Assembly (NCBI GenBank): GCA_900550355.1
Contig: URRT01000048.1
Coordinates: 1 to 11,960 of the forward strand
Direction of reading: 5' to 3'
Source: an uncultured Collinsella sp.
GTDB lineage: Bacteria > Actinomycetota > Coriobacteriia > Coriobacteriales > Coriobacteriaceae
Length of the DNA stretch: 11,960 bases
In this document: piece by piece, positions 1 through 7,281 of the stretch
How the letters are laid out: each line of letters starts with the position of its first letter
How positions within the stretch are numbered: the stretch's first letter is position 1
Made by a program: the position numbers and the translations under genes
The notes under the pieces: model-generated
What the model saw: only the letters and a program-made list of their open reading frames with translations
Told to the model about the DNA's origin: nothing
Databases searched by the model: none

Positions 1-686
1 GGGAGCCCAGCCGCAAGCGCACCGTGGTCATGCGTGTGAAGGAGACGGCCGACGATTATCGTCTGTTCCCCGACCCCGACCTGGCTCCGTTCGATCTGGA
101 CGACGAGTTCATCGACCGCTGCCGTGGCGAGATCCCCGAGCTGCCCGATGCCAAGCGCGCCCGTTTTGAGGCCGACTTTGGCATTAAGGCGGCCGATGCC
201 GAGCAGATTGCCGGCGACCCGGAGTTTGCCGAGTTCTTTGAGGCTGCCGCTGCCGGTATGGCCGGTAAGGAGGCCCAGACGGTCGCAAACCTGCTGGTGA
301 ACGAGATGATTGCCTACCTTAAGGGCGCGGGCGTGTCGCTCACCGAGTCCGGCATTGCACCGGCTCAGGTGGCTGCGCTTGCCAAACTGCTGGCGACCGA
401 TGCCATCAGCTCCAACCAGGCGCACGAGGTCTTTGAGGCCATGGCCCAGACCGGCGACGACCCCAACAAGATCGTCGACGAGCGCGGCATGCGTCAGGTG
501 AGCGATGCCGGCGCGCTGCAGCCGATTGTGGACGAGGTGCTGGCAAACTGTGCCGATCAGGCGCAGCAGTATCGTGACGGCAACCAGAAGGTCATCGGCT
601 TTTTGGTGGGCCAGTGCATGAAGGCGAGCCGCGGCAAGGGCAACCCGAAGCTCTTCAACGAGTTGCTGAGAACGTCGCTCTCGTAG
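1..686 (+). CDS. gatB: GatB C-terminal part: Asp-tRNA(Asn)/Glu-tRNA(Gln) amidotransferase subunit B (5' truncated by window edge)
   Basis: The reading frame is open from base 3 to the TAG at 684-686, so the gene enters from the left and about 227 C-terminal residues are present. GatB is the tRNA-binding and kinase subunit of the cytoplasmic GatCAB complex, which converts Glu-tRNA(Gln) and Asp-tRNA(Asn) to Gln-tRNA and Asn-tRNA. The visible start carries the conserved GatB signature (RVKETADDYRLFPDPDLAP). The end carries the typical tail-domain pattern (GFLVGQCMKASRGKGNPKLFNELL), where the YqeY-like helical domain contacts tRNA. The ATG at 24 is internal, not the true start. Neighbouring gatC and gatA are not visible; if present as an operon they would lie upstream. 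Two hairpin terminators follow (756-785 and 883-912). Family assignment is very secure. Confidence 0.96.
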   Translation, partial: EPSRKRTVVMRVKETADDYRLFPDPDLAPFDLDDEFIDRCRGEIPELPDAKRARFEADFGIKAADAEQIAGDPEFAEFFEAAAAGMAGKEAQTVANLLVNEMIAYLKGAGVSLTESGIAPAQVAALAKLLATDAISSNQAHEVFEAMAQTGDDPNKIVDERGMRQVSDAGALQPIVDEVLANCADQAQQYRDGNQKVIGFLVGQCMKASRGKGNPKLFNELLRTSLS

Positions 687-692
687 CTGTGA

Positions 693-835
693 GGCCGGGG
701 AAGCCCCGAGTCGCCGGGGTATTTCCTCCAAATTTCAAACAGTCCTATGCAAGACGAAGGCCACATTTAGTGGCCTTCTTTGCATGCGGAACTCATTTGG
801 AGCAAACACCCCGGCGACTCGGGGCTTCCCCGGCC
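693..835. repeat. Long perfect inverted repeat (2 x 28 bp) downstream of gatB, REPIN/MITE-like
   Basis: Bases 693-720 and 808-835 are exact reverse complements over 28 positions. Inside them a further 8-base pair of arms (CTCCAAAT and ATTTGGAG) continues the symmetry, and a 9-bp hairpin sits in the centre. Each outer arm can also fold on itself (GGGG-AAG-CCCC). No protein is encoded. The architecture of two GC-rich palindromic units facing each other around a short core fits REPIN or MITE-type non-autonomous elements. This is inference, because genome copy number cannot be seen here. Confidence 0.75.
756..785 (+). terminator. Hairpin terminator at the centre of the inverted repeat
   Basis: GAAGGCCAC (756-764), loop ATTTA, then GTGGCCTTC (770-778), a perfect 9-bp stem followed by TTTGCAT. 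Flanking TGCA on both sides (748-751 and 781-784) extends the symmetry. It lies 70 bases after the gatB stop and is the first candidate end of the gat transcript. The T-tract is short and interrupted, so termination may be partial. Confidence 0.6.
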
Positions 836-882
836 AGACGACTCGGCCGTTCGGGTCAGGCGGGCTGATATAAATTGAGTGA

Positions 883-912
883 ATGGGTGCGCCGTTGGCG
901 CGCCCATTTTTG
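883..912 (+). terminator. Rho-independent terminator
   Basis: ATGGGTGCGCC (883-893), loop GTT, GGCGCGCCCAT (897-907): an 11-bp GC-rich stem with one G-T pair, followed by a run of five T (907-911). It is a textbook intrinsic terminator on the plus strand, probably a second stop for the gat transcript. It also shields the downstream ATPase gene from read-through. Confidence 0.85.
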
Positions 913-919
913 TGCGGGC

Positions 920-947
920 GACAAAGGGACTGTCCCTTTGTCACATT
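920..947. repeat. Dispersed palindromic repeat, copy 1
   Basis: GACAAAGGGAC-T-GTCCCTTTGTC is a perfect palindrome around one central base (920-942), with ACATT continuing on the right. Bases 920-947 are identical over 28 positions to the reverse complement of 7212-7239. This copy has lost the left-hand AATGT of the other copy. It abuts the T-run of the terminator at 883-912. From general familiarity, this kind of short palindrome recurs between genes in Coriobacteriia. Confidence 0.85.
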
Positions 948-993
948 GCAATAAATGTGATGAAAGTGTGGCGAAATAAGCTAAAACTTCCGT

Positions 994-1015
994 AAATGTG
1001 ATAAATGTCACGTTT
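994..1015. promoter_or_regulatory. CRP/FNR-family-like binding site 1
   Basis: AAATGTGA-N6-TCACGTTT, a 22-base site that differs from the classical CRP consensus arms (AAATGTGA-N6-TCACATTT) at one base. Its centre is 33 bp from the centre of the second site, about three helical turns, so both would lie on the same face of DNA. The match is seen; binding by a CRP/FNR-type regulator of this organism is inferred. Confidence 0.5.
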
Positions 1016-1026
1016 TACCTAGGGTA

Positions 1027-1048
1027 AAATGTGGGAAATATCACGTTT
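1027..1048. promoter_or_regulatory. CRP/FNR-family-like binding site 2
   Basis: AAATGTGG-N6-TCACGTTT, two bases away from the CRP consensus arms. It ends 29 bases before the ATG at 1078, so a bound protein here would most likely repress, or would act together with site 1 at 994-1015. A lone AAATGTGA half-site also occurs at 953-960. Confidence 0.42.
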
Positions 1049-1077
1049 ACGGAAGTTTCTTTGCGGGAGGTTCGGCC

Positions 1078-2442
1078 ATGCAGCGAGATATCATTGCCAA
1101 GCTTAACGCTTGGAAAGCGTCAGAATATCGTAAGCCGCTTATCCTTAAGGGGGCGCGCCAGGTTGGAAAGACGTGGGCGCTTAAGGAGTTTGGCCGAACC
1201 TCGTACCTCAATTTTGTGTATCTGACGCTCGAGGAGCCGTCACCTGGGGTACAGAGCGAGTACGCTCAGTTTTTCGAAGGTACGCGCGATCCTCGACGGA
1301 TCATCTCAAATCTTTCCCTGGCACTTGGACAGCCTATCGAGCCCGGCGAAACGCTGCTTATTATTGATGAGATCCAGGATTGTCCTTCTGCAGTCGGCGC
1401 CCTTAAATACTTCTGTGACGAGGCCTCCGAGTATCACGTCGCATGCGCAGGGTCTTTGTTGGGCGTTCGCTTGTCCCGTGAGACCAGCGCTTTTCCGGTG
1501 GGAAAGGTCGAGTTCATGGAGATGCGACCCATGAGCTTTTCCGAGTTTCTGAAAGCCGAGGGCGCTGCAAACTACGACGAATACCTTGGCGGCCTGGATC
1601 AGATCGAGACAGTGCCCGATTTCTTCCATGTCCGTCTCGTCGAGCATCTTCGTCGTTATTTTGCATGCGGCGGCATGCCAGAGGCTCTTGGCCGGTGGGT
1701 GGAGACGGGCGATATCGTTCAGGTCGATAAGGTGTTGTCTGATCTCTTGGATTCCTACGAGCGCGATTTTGCCAAGCATGGTGGCCGTGCGCAGTTCGCC
1801 AAGCTTTCACAAATATGGAACTCGATTCCAGCTCAGTTGGCGCGCGAGAACAAAAAGTTCGTTTGGGGTGCGGTGCGCGAGGGGGCTCGTGCTCGAGAAT
1901 ACGAGGATGCTCTGGAATGGCTTGCCGATGCTGGGCTCATCACGGCGGTTCGCCTTAATGCTGCCGGTGGTGTGCCGCTCTCTGCGTACGATGACCTCAA
2001 GGCATTTAAAGTCTACTGTCTTGATGTCGGCTTGCTGCGCCGCATGGCAAGGCTGGATGCGTCCGCTTTTGCCATCTCGGATGCGCTATTTTCGGAGTTC
2101 AAAGGTTCGTTCGCCGAGAACTATGTGCTTCAGGCATTACTTTCACAGTTAGATGCTGCTCCGCGTTATTGGACAAACGAGAAGCCGAAGCACGAAGTCG
2201 ATTTTTTGATTCAAGTCGGAAACGAAATCGTTCCCGTCGAGGTCAAATCGGGAGAGGTCGTTCATTCCAAGAGCCTTAAGTACTATGCCGACAAGCACGC
2301 GGAGACGACTCCATTGAGGGTCCGCTACTCACTTAAGAACCTAAAGCTCGACGACGGGGTGCTCAACATTCCGTTGTATTTGGCTGATCGATCTGTCCCT
2401 CTTATCAAAAAGGCGCTTGATTGTGCGCATCTTGACGTTTAG
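1078..2442 (+). CDS. AAA+ ATPase with C-terminal DUF4143 / PD-(D/E)XK-like region
   Basis: 454 residues. Walker A is GARQVGKT (residues 25-32) and Walker B is LLIIDEIQ (93-98). A central AAA_14 core has the usual AGSLLGV and FMEMRPMSFSEFL motifs (about 120-160). The C-terminal half is DUF4143-type, ending in a nuclease-like E373-V-D375 ... E388-V-K390 pattern as in PD-(D/E)XK folds. The ATG is preceded by GGGAGG at 1066-1071. Proteins of this architecture are common in gut bacteria and archaea as single genes, but their biological role is not established. It stands alone: terminators lie upstream and the next gene is convergent. Sampled G+C is lower than that of neighbours (27 of 60 at 1801-1860 and 28 of 60 at 2161-2220, against 39 of 60 at 5041-5100), which suggests separate ancestry. 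It is unlikely to be a housekeeping helicase or a MoxR protein. Confidence 0.9.
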   Translation: MQRDIIAKLNAWKASEYRKPLILKGARQVGKTWALKEFGRTSYLNFVYLTLEEPSPGVQSEYAQFFEGTRDPRRIISNLSLALGQPIEPGETLLIIDEIQDCPSAVGALKYFCDEASEYHVACAGSLLGVRLSRETSAFPVGKVEFMEMRPMSFSEFLKAEGAANYDEYLGGLDQIETVPDFFHVRLVEHLRRYFACGGMPEALGRWVETGDIVQVDKVLSDLLDSYERDFAKHGGRAQFAKLSQIWNSIPAQLARENKKFVWGAVREGARAREYEDALEWLADAGLITAVRLNAAGGVPLSAYDDLKAFKVYCLDVGLLRRMARLDASAFAISDALFSEFKGSFAENYVLQALLSQLDAAPRYWTNEKPKHEVDFLIQVGNEIVPVEVKSGEVVHSKSLKYYADKHAETTPLRVRYSLKNLKLDDGVLNIPLYLADRSVPLIKKALDCAHLDV

Positions 2443-2506
2443 ATCCTGGGTGAGCTGACGGGCGGCGGCTAATTAATCGCTCCGTTACGGCCAGGGAGCT
2501 TGGGCC

Positions 2507-3511
2507 TTAGCGATGCTTGCTTCGCCAAGCCGTGGGTGTCATGCCGGTGTGTTGCTTGAAGGCTTGGGCGAAGGCGGCCTGCTGAGGGTAGCCTAGACGC
2601 TCTGCCACCTGCGCTATCGTGAGCGAGCTATCGGCCAAAAGGTCCTGTGCTCGCTCCATACGGCGTCTGCGCATGTAGGCGCCCAGGGACTCGCCAGTTT
2701 GGGCCTTAAAGGTGGCGCACAGCTTGGATCGGCTTGTGTAGAGCCTCTCGGCCACCTCGTTGATACCCACACGTTTGCCTTTGTCGAGCGCGCGCTCAAT
2801 CATTGCCGTTGCTTCTTCGGCAATGGTTATGCTGACGCGTGTGTCTGCCGCCTGCCGCGCCTGCTTGTGGGCCGCGCGCGAATAGGCGAGCTCCGCGACC
2901 ATGGTCTCCACGATGCCCTGCATATAGACGTGTCCGCCTACGGTGCGGGCGCGGTCCTCGTTAATCCGGCGTAGCGTGTGGCAGATGGCGGATGCTGCCT
3001 CCTCGTGCCACGGCTCGGCAAACGCCTCAAAGATTCCCGCGAATTCGGTGGGATAGCGGTGCTCCAGTTCGTCAAAATATCCAGGCAAAAAGAGCACCGA
3101 GCGCGAGTGATAAAGCTCCCCCGCAAACAGCGGGCTTAATTCCTCGCCACAGCTATCTTGGATAAAGCTGCAAACGGCATTGTTTGGCCACGGTCCATGC
3201 AATGGTTTGAGGTTCGCGGGCGTTATGCCAGCCTCGGGCATGCATGTAAGTGTGGGCGCGCTGACTTCGCTCACGCAGGCGTATGGCTCGGGTGTGTATT
3301 CGGCCAGGTACATATCGCGCGTCGGGGTGATGAAATGCTCCATGACGATGCAGGCAGGGGAGAGAGGCATGATCCATGCGCGTCCGTGCGCCCGGTCATT
3401 TGCCACCTCGCCGGTAAAGACGGCGCCCTTGCCGGTAAGCTCCAGGCCAAACTGCTCAAATTGCGGTGCGTAGAGCTCGGTTATGTCGGTCGCTGCCCGC
3501 CGTATTTGCAA
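2507..3511 (-). CDS. AraC-family transcriptional regulator
   Basis: 334 residues. The first ~220 form an unrecognised sensing domain. The last ~100 form the two-helix-turn-helix AraC DNA-binding domain: HTH1 about 248-269 (INEVAERLYTSRSKLCATFK), HTH2 about 298-319 (TIAQVAERLGYPQQAAFAQAF), then the HTGMTPTAWR ending typical of the family. The chosen start is TTG (complement of 3509-3511), because AAGGGAC lies just upstream on that strand and no in-frame ATG near the beginning would preserve the N-terminal domain. The gene is divergent from the ABC transporter pair with about 114 bases between starts, which argues that it controls that pair and possibly itself. The same arrangement is known for ybtA and ybtPQ of Yersinia. 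The ligand is unknown. Confidence 0.9.
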   Translation of the reverse strand: MQIRRAATDITELYAPQFEQFGLELTGKGAVFTGEVANDRAHGRAWIMPLSPACIVMEHFITPTRDMYLAEYTPEPYACVSEVSAPTLTCMPEAGITPANLKPLHGPWPNNAVCSFIQDSCGEELSPLFAGELYHSRSVLFLPGYFDELEHRYPTEFAGIFEAFAEPWHEEAASAICHTLRRINEDRARTVGGHVYMQGIVETMVAELAYSRAAHKQARQAADTRVSITIAEEATAMIERALDKGKRVGINEVAERLYTSRSKLCATFKAQTGESLGAYMRRRRMERAQDLLADSSLTIAQVAERLGYPQQAAFAQAFKQHTGMTPTAWRSKHR

Positions 3512-3554
3512 AAGCGTCCCTTTCCTTTGCGGAAACGTCTACGCCTGGCTTGAT

Positions 3555-3572
3555 TGTGAGCCATGGCTAACA
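3555..3572. promoter_or_regulatory. Candidate operator in the divergent AraC/ABC intergenic region
   Basis: TGTGAGCCATGGCTAACA is an 18-base palindrome with 8 of 9 positions paired, central to the 114-base gap between the divergent starts. A second small inverted pair, AATGA-TAAGT-TCATT, lies at 3577-3591. AraC-family proteins often bind direct repeats, so this palindrome could instead belong to another regulator. No convincing -35/-10 pair could be fixed for either direction. Confidence 0.4.
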
Positions 3573-3625
3573 CATCAATGATAAGTTCATTACGGTTAAC
3601 TCTCAAGCCGTTAGAAAGGAATCTC

Positions 3626-5452
3626 ATGGCAAAGGGATCAAAAAGGGAAGGTGGAGGCATCGGCGAGTTGCTCGCGTATGCCGGCGACCGTAAATTCCTA
3701 ACGTATTTGGGCATGGCGCTCTCGGCGCTCTCGCAGCTGCTGAGCTTTGGCCCGTACGTGTGCATCTGGCTTGTCGCACGCGATTTGATCGCCGTGGCGC
3801 CTAACTGGAGCGAAGCCACCGATATCGCGATGTATGGCTGGTGGGCCGTGGGTTTTGCCCTGGCAAGCATCGTAGTTTATTTTGTGGGGCTCATGTGCAC
3901 GCATCTGTCCGCGTTTCGCTGTGCGTCCAATATCCGCAAGACTACGAGCGAGCACCTGCTTAAGCTGCCGCTTGGCTACTTTGACACGCACGCCACCGGC
4001 GAGCTGCGCCGCATTGTAGACGGATGCGCCGCCTCCACCGAGACCCTGCTCGCGCACATGCTGCCCGATATCGCCGGTGCCACCGCCATGGTCGTGGGCT
4101 TGCTCGCGCTGCTTTTCGCGCTCGATTGGCGTTTGGGGGCGGCGTGCCTTATCTCGGTCGTCGTTTCGTTTGGTGCCATGGCCGCCATGATGGGCGGCAA
4201 GGGTGGCGAGTTTATGAAGGCCTACATGGGAGCGCTGGTCAAGATGAACAAGACCGGCACCGAATACGTACGCGGCATCCCCGTGGTCAAGGTGTTTCAA
4301 CAGACGGTCTACTCCTTTAAGGCCTTCCACGATGCGATCGCCGAATACGCCGACATGGCACAAAACTATGCGGGCACGTTCTGCCGAGGTCCGCAGGTAC
4401 TCAACCTTACCGCGCTCAATGGTCTTGTGGCATTCCTGTTGCCCGTGGCGTTGCTGTTGGCGCCGGGCGAGACGGACTTCGCGCATTTTATGGCTAACTT
4501 CACGTTTTACGCGATATTTTCGGCCGTGGTGCCGACGGCCATGACCAAGCTCATGTTTGTGGGCGAGGCCTCTCAGATGAGTGCCGATTCGCTGGCTCGT
4601 ATTCGAAGCGTCATGGATTCCAAGCAGCTCTCCGTGCCCGCCCAACCCAAGCACCCTGTCGGCGGCGACGTGCGATTTGAGGACGTGAGCTTTACGTACG
4701 AGGGTGCCAAAGCACCTGCCGTTAGCCATGTGAGCTTTAGCGTTTCCACGGGTAGCACCCTTGCGCTGGTGGGTCCCTCGGGCGGCGGTAAGTCAACCTG
4801 CGCAAGCCTGATCCCGCGATTTTGGGATGTCTCTTCGGGTCGAGTGCTCGTAGGCGGTGTGGACGTTCGCGATATGGATCCGCACGAGCTTATGGACCAG
4901 GTCGCCTTTGTGTTCCAGACCAACCAGCTGTTCCGGCAAACACTTGCCGATAACGTGCGTGCCTCCAAGCCTACGGCCACTGACGACGAAGTGCGTGCGG
5001 CCCTCTCCGCAGCTCAGTGCGACGATATTGTGGCCAAGCTCCCACAGGGCATCAATACCATGCTCGGCGCCGGCGGAACATATCTTTCGGGCGGCGAGGT
5101 CCAGCGCGTGGCACTCGCCCGCGCGATCCTTAAAGACGCGCCTATCGTGGTGCTCGATGAGGCCACGGCGTTTGCCGATCCCGAGAACGAGGCGCTCATC
5201 CAGCGCGCCTTTAGCAAGCTGGCGGCGGGCCGCACGGTCATTATGATTGCGCACCGACTCTCGACTGTAGTGGGCGCAGACCAAATCGTGGTGCTCAACC
5301 AAGGCAGCGTGCAGGAGTCGGGTACCCATGCCGAGTTGCTGTCCCAAGAGGGTCTGTATGCCAAGATGTGGGCCGAATACGAACAGGCCGCGAGCTGGAA
5401 AATCACTGCAGCGACCGCGGATACCGCCGTCACGAAGGGAGGCGAGGCCTAA
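3626..5452 (+). CDS. ABC transporter half-transporter (TMD-NBD fusion), YbtP/IrtA-like type, first of pair
   Basis: 608 residues from the ATG at 3626, which has AGAAAGGA 5 bases upstream. An in-frame ATG at 3563 would add 21 residues but lies inside the candidate operator and lacks a site as good. Membrane segments are visible at about 24-52, 68-92, 148-187 and 258-303. The ATPase domain has Walker A GPSGGGKST (383-391), signature LSGGE (487-491), Walker B IVVLDE (507-512, catalytic E512) and switch His H543. The stretch after Walker B, ATAFADPENE, is typical of the YbtP/YbtQ siderophore-type exporter-fold subfamily. The stop is immediately followed by the ATG of the partner, so the two probably form a heterodimer in the cytoplasmic membrane. 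The substrate cannot be read from sequence; siderophore, peptide or drug are all possible. Confidence 0.92.
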   Translation: MAKGSKREGGGIGELLAYAGDRKFLTYLGMALSALSQLLSFGPYVCIWLVARDLIAVAPNWSEATDIAMYGWWAVGFALASIVVYFVGLMCTHLSAFRCASNIRKTTSEHLLKLPLGYFDTHATGELRRIVDGCAASTETLLAHMLPDIAGATAMVVGLLALLFALDWRLGAACLISVVVSFGAMAAMMGGKGGEFMKAYMGALVKMNKTGTEYVRGIPVVKVFQQTVYSFKAFHDAIAEYADMAQNYAGTFCRGPQVLNLTALNGLVAFLLPVALLLAPGETDFAHFMANFTFYAIFSAVVPTAMTKLMFVGEASQMSADSLARIRSVMDSKQLSVPAQPKHPVGGDVRFEDVSFTYEGAKAPAVSHVSFSVSTGSTLALVGPSGGGKSTCASLIPRFWDVSSGRVLVGGVDVRDMDPHELMDQVAFVFQTNQLFRQTLADNVRASKPTATDDEVRAALSAAQCDDIVAKLPQGINTMLGAGGTYLSGGEVQRVALARAILKDAPIVVLDEATAFADPENEALIQRAFSKLAAGRTVIMIAHRLSTVVGADQIVVLNQGSVQESGTHAELLSQEGLYAKMWAEYEQAASWKITAATADTAVTKGGEA

Positions 5453-7210
5453 ATGTTCGCCTCATTCCAAAAGAAGTATTTCCTATCCGATAAAGGCGTC
5501 GCCGGCGTAAAACGCGGCGTCTTCTGGACCACGCTCACCAATCTCATTACCATGGCCGGCATGGGCTTTTTATTCCTGGTTATGGCCGGCTTTGTCGAGC
5601 ATCTCACCAGCGGGGCTGACCTGCCGGATGCCCTGCCGATCGTGGGCGGCCTCCTGGTCTTTTTCGTGTTGCTCTTTGCCTCTAACTGGCAGCAGTATTA
5701 CTACACCTACTGCATCTTTTACGAGGAGTGCGGCAAGCAGCGTATGGAGATCGCCGAGCGCTTGCGCAAACTGACGCTGTCGTTTTTTGGCCGTCGTGAT
5801 CTGGCCGATTTAACCGAGACCATCATGGGTGACGTTCAGGCCATGGAGCACGCCTACAGCCACGTGCTGGGAGAGCTTTGGGGTGCCATCATCGCAAGCG
5901 CCATCGTGTTCGTGGCGTCGCTGTTCTTTTGCTGGCAGCTGGCGATTGCGGCGTTTTGGAGCGTTCCCGTGGCCTTTGCCGTGCTGTATCTAACACGCGG
6001 CCCCATGACCCCGGTGTTCGATCGCGTGCGCGCCGAGAAGGTCAAGGTTACCGAGGCGATTCAAGAGACGCTCGACTGCGTTCGCGAGATCCGTGCCACC
6101 AATCAGGAGGCCCATTATCTTGAGGGGCTCAACGCCGTGATCGATGCCGAGGAGCGCGAGACCACCAAGGGCGAGCTCGTTAACGGGCTTTTGGTCAACT
6201 CCGCCTTTGTCATTTTGCGTCTGGGTATTGCCACCACGCTGGTAACGGGTGCCGCGATGGTCGCCTCGGGGCGGGTCGACTTTTTGGTGATGTTTGCCTT
6301 CTTGCTTATGGTGAGCCGCATCTATGCGCCTTTTGACCAGGCGTTGATGCTGGTGTCCGAGCTGTTTGCCGCCGAGTCGTCTGCCAAGCGTATGCGTTCC
6401 ATCATGGAAGAGCCTGTGGCGCGGGGCAGCGAGCAGTTTGAGCCCGTGGGCCATGATGTGGTGTTCGATCACGTGGCATTTGGCTATGGTGCGGGCGAGG
6501 ACGGCCGCGCCGGCGAGAAAGTTCTTACCGATGTGAGCTTTACCGCCAAGGAAGGCGAGGTCACGGCACTGGTCGGTCCTTCGGGCTCTGGCAAGTCTAC
6601 GGTGAGCCGCCTGGCCGCGCGCTTTTGGGATGCCACCGAAGGCACGGTCACCGTGGGTGGCGTGGATGTTGCGAGCGTTGATCCCGAGGTGCTGCTGCGC
6701 GACTACGCCATTGTGTTCCAAGACGTGCTGCTCTTTGACGACACGGTGATGGGAAACATCCGCCTCGGGCGTCGTGATGCCACTGATGAGGAAGTGCTTG
6801 CGGCCGCGCGTGCCGCCAACTGCGACGAGTTCGTGAACCGCATGCCGCAGGGCTATGACACTATGATCGGAGAGAACGGCTCCAAGCTGTCCGGCGGCGA
6901 GCGCCAGCGCATCTCTATCGCCCGCGCGCTGCTCAAAGATGCGCCCATCGTGCTGTTGGACGAGGCGACGGCGAGCTTGGATGTGGAGAACGAGACCGTG
7001 GTACAGCAGGCACTCTCCCGTCTGCTTGCAGGTAAGACGGTTATCGTTATTGCCCATCGCATGCGTACGGTGGAAAATGCCGACAAAATCGTCGTGCTCA
7101 AGGATGGAGTGGTTGCCGAACAGGGCACCCCGGCGCAGCTCAAGGCGGCAGGTGGAGAATTCGCCCGCATGGTTGCGCTGCAAAAGGAGGCGGCGGACTG
7201 GCAGCTGTAG
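5453..7210 (+). CDS. ABC transporter half-transporter (TMD-NBD fusion), YbtQ-like type, second of pair
   Basis: 585 residues. The start ATG directly follows the TAA of the first half-transporter (TAAATG), with AAGGGAGG at 5435-5442 inside the upstream gene as ribosome site, so the genes are translationally linked. Membrane segments lie at about 25-48, 60-85, 142-182 and 243-295. The FFGRRDLADLTETIMGD stretch (111-127) is characteristic of YbtQ-type subunits. ATPase motifs: Walker A GPSGSGKST (375-383), signature LSGGE (479-483), Walker B IVLLDE (499-504, catalytic E504) and switch His H535. Both nucleotide sites of the presumed heterodimer look catalytically intact, unlike many heterodimeric exporters with one degenerate site. 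The dispersed palindrome begins 2 bases after the stop and may help end the message. Confidence 0.92.
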   Translation: MFASFQKKYFLSDKGVAGVKRGVFWTTLTNLITMAGMGFLFLVMAGFVEHLTSGADLPDALPIVGGLLVFFVLLFASNWQQYYYTYCIFYEECGKQRMEIAERLRKLTLSFFGRRDLADLTETIMGDVQAMEHAYSHVLGELWGAIIASAIVFVASLFFCWQLAIAAFWSVPVAFAVLYLTRGPMTPVFDRVRAEKVKVTEAIQETLDCVREIRATNQEAHYLEGLNAVIDAEERETTKGELVNGLLVNSAFVILRLGIATTLVTGAAMVASGRVDFLVMFAFLLMVSRIYAPFDQALMLVSELFAAESSAKRMRSIMEEPVARGSEQFEPVGHDVVFDHVAFGYGAGEDGRAGEKVLTDVSFTAKEGEVTALVGPSGSGKSTVSRLAARFWDATEGTVTVGGVDVASVDPEVLLRDYAIVFQDVLLFDDTVMGNIRLGRRDATDEEVLAAARAANCDEFVNRMPQGYDTMIGENGSKLSGGERQRISIARALLKDAPIVLLDEATASLDVENETVVQQALSRLLAGKTVIVIAHRMRTVENADKIVVLKDGVVAEQGTPAQLKAAGGEFARMVALQKEAADWQL

Positions 7211-7211
7211 G

Positions 7212-7244
7212 AATGTGACAAAGGGACAGTCCCTTTGTCACATT
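7212..7244. repeat. Dispersed palindromic repeat, copy 2
   Basis: This is a perfect 33-base palindrome: 16-base arms AATGTGACAAAGGGAC (7212-7227) and its complement (7229-7244) around A7228. Its core is the same as the copy at 920-947 but with opposite central base, so the copies are in inverted orientation. It starts 2 bases after the ABC gene stop. It forms a strong hairpin, but no T-tract follows, so a role in RNA stability or partial termination is possible but unproven. Confidence 0.9.
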
Positions 7245-7281
7245 GAGTTCATCCCCATAGTTTCCAAAAAGTTAGCCATTG

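Larger units (their letters stand above)
984..1058. promoter_or_regulatory. 75-base interrupted palindrome upstream of the AAA+ ATPase
   Basis: The outer arms 984-1001 and 1041-1058 are complementary at 17 of 18 positions. The inner arms 1009-1019 and 1023-1033 match at 10 of 11. Both pairs are symmetrical about base 1021. The block ends 19 bases before the ATG at 1078 and contains the two CRP/FNR-like sites listed separately. It probably holds the control region of the ATPase gene. A clear -35/-10 pair could not be chosen. Confidence 0.65.

Noticed and set aside
2443..2506. Terminator between the convergent ATPase and AraC genes
   Set aside because: No convincing stem plus T-tract was found in these 64 bases.
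3577..3591. Fur box in the AraC/ABC gap
   Set aside because: AATGATAA and CATT resemble a Fur site, but two extra bases break the spacing, so it cannot be called.
3563..3625. Upstream ATG extending the first ABC protein by 21 residues
   Set aside because: The ATG lies inside a palindromic candidate operator. The ATG at 3626 has AGAAAGGA at good spacing and begins a normal N-terminus.
3698..4729. 343-codon minus-strand frame opposite the first ABC gene
   Set aside because: Same reason: His/Arg-rich, no recognisable motif, shadow of a strong gene.
5990..7183. 397-codon open frame on the minus strand, antisense to the second ABC gene
   Set aside because: Its translation is His/Arg/Gly-rich with no domain pattern, and it lies wholly opposite a gene with clear ATPase motifs. 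Long antisense frames are expected in GC-rich DNA.
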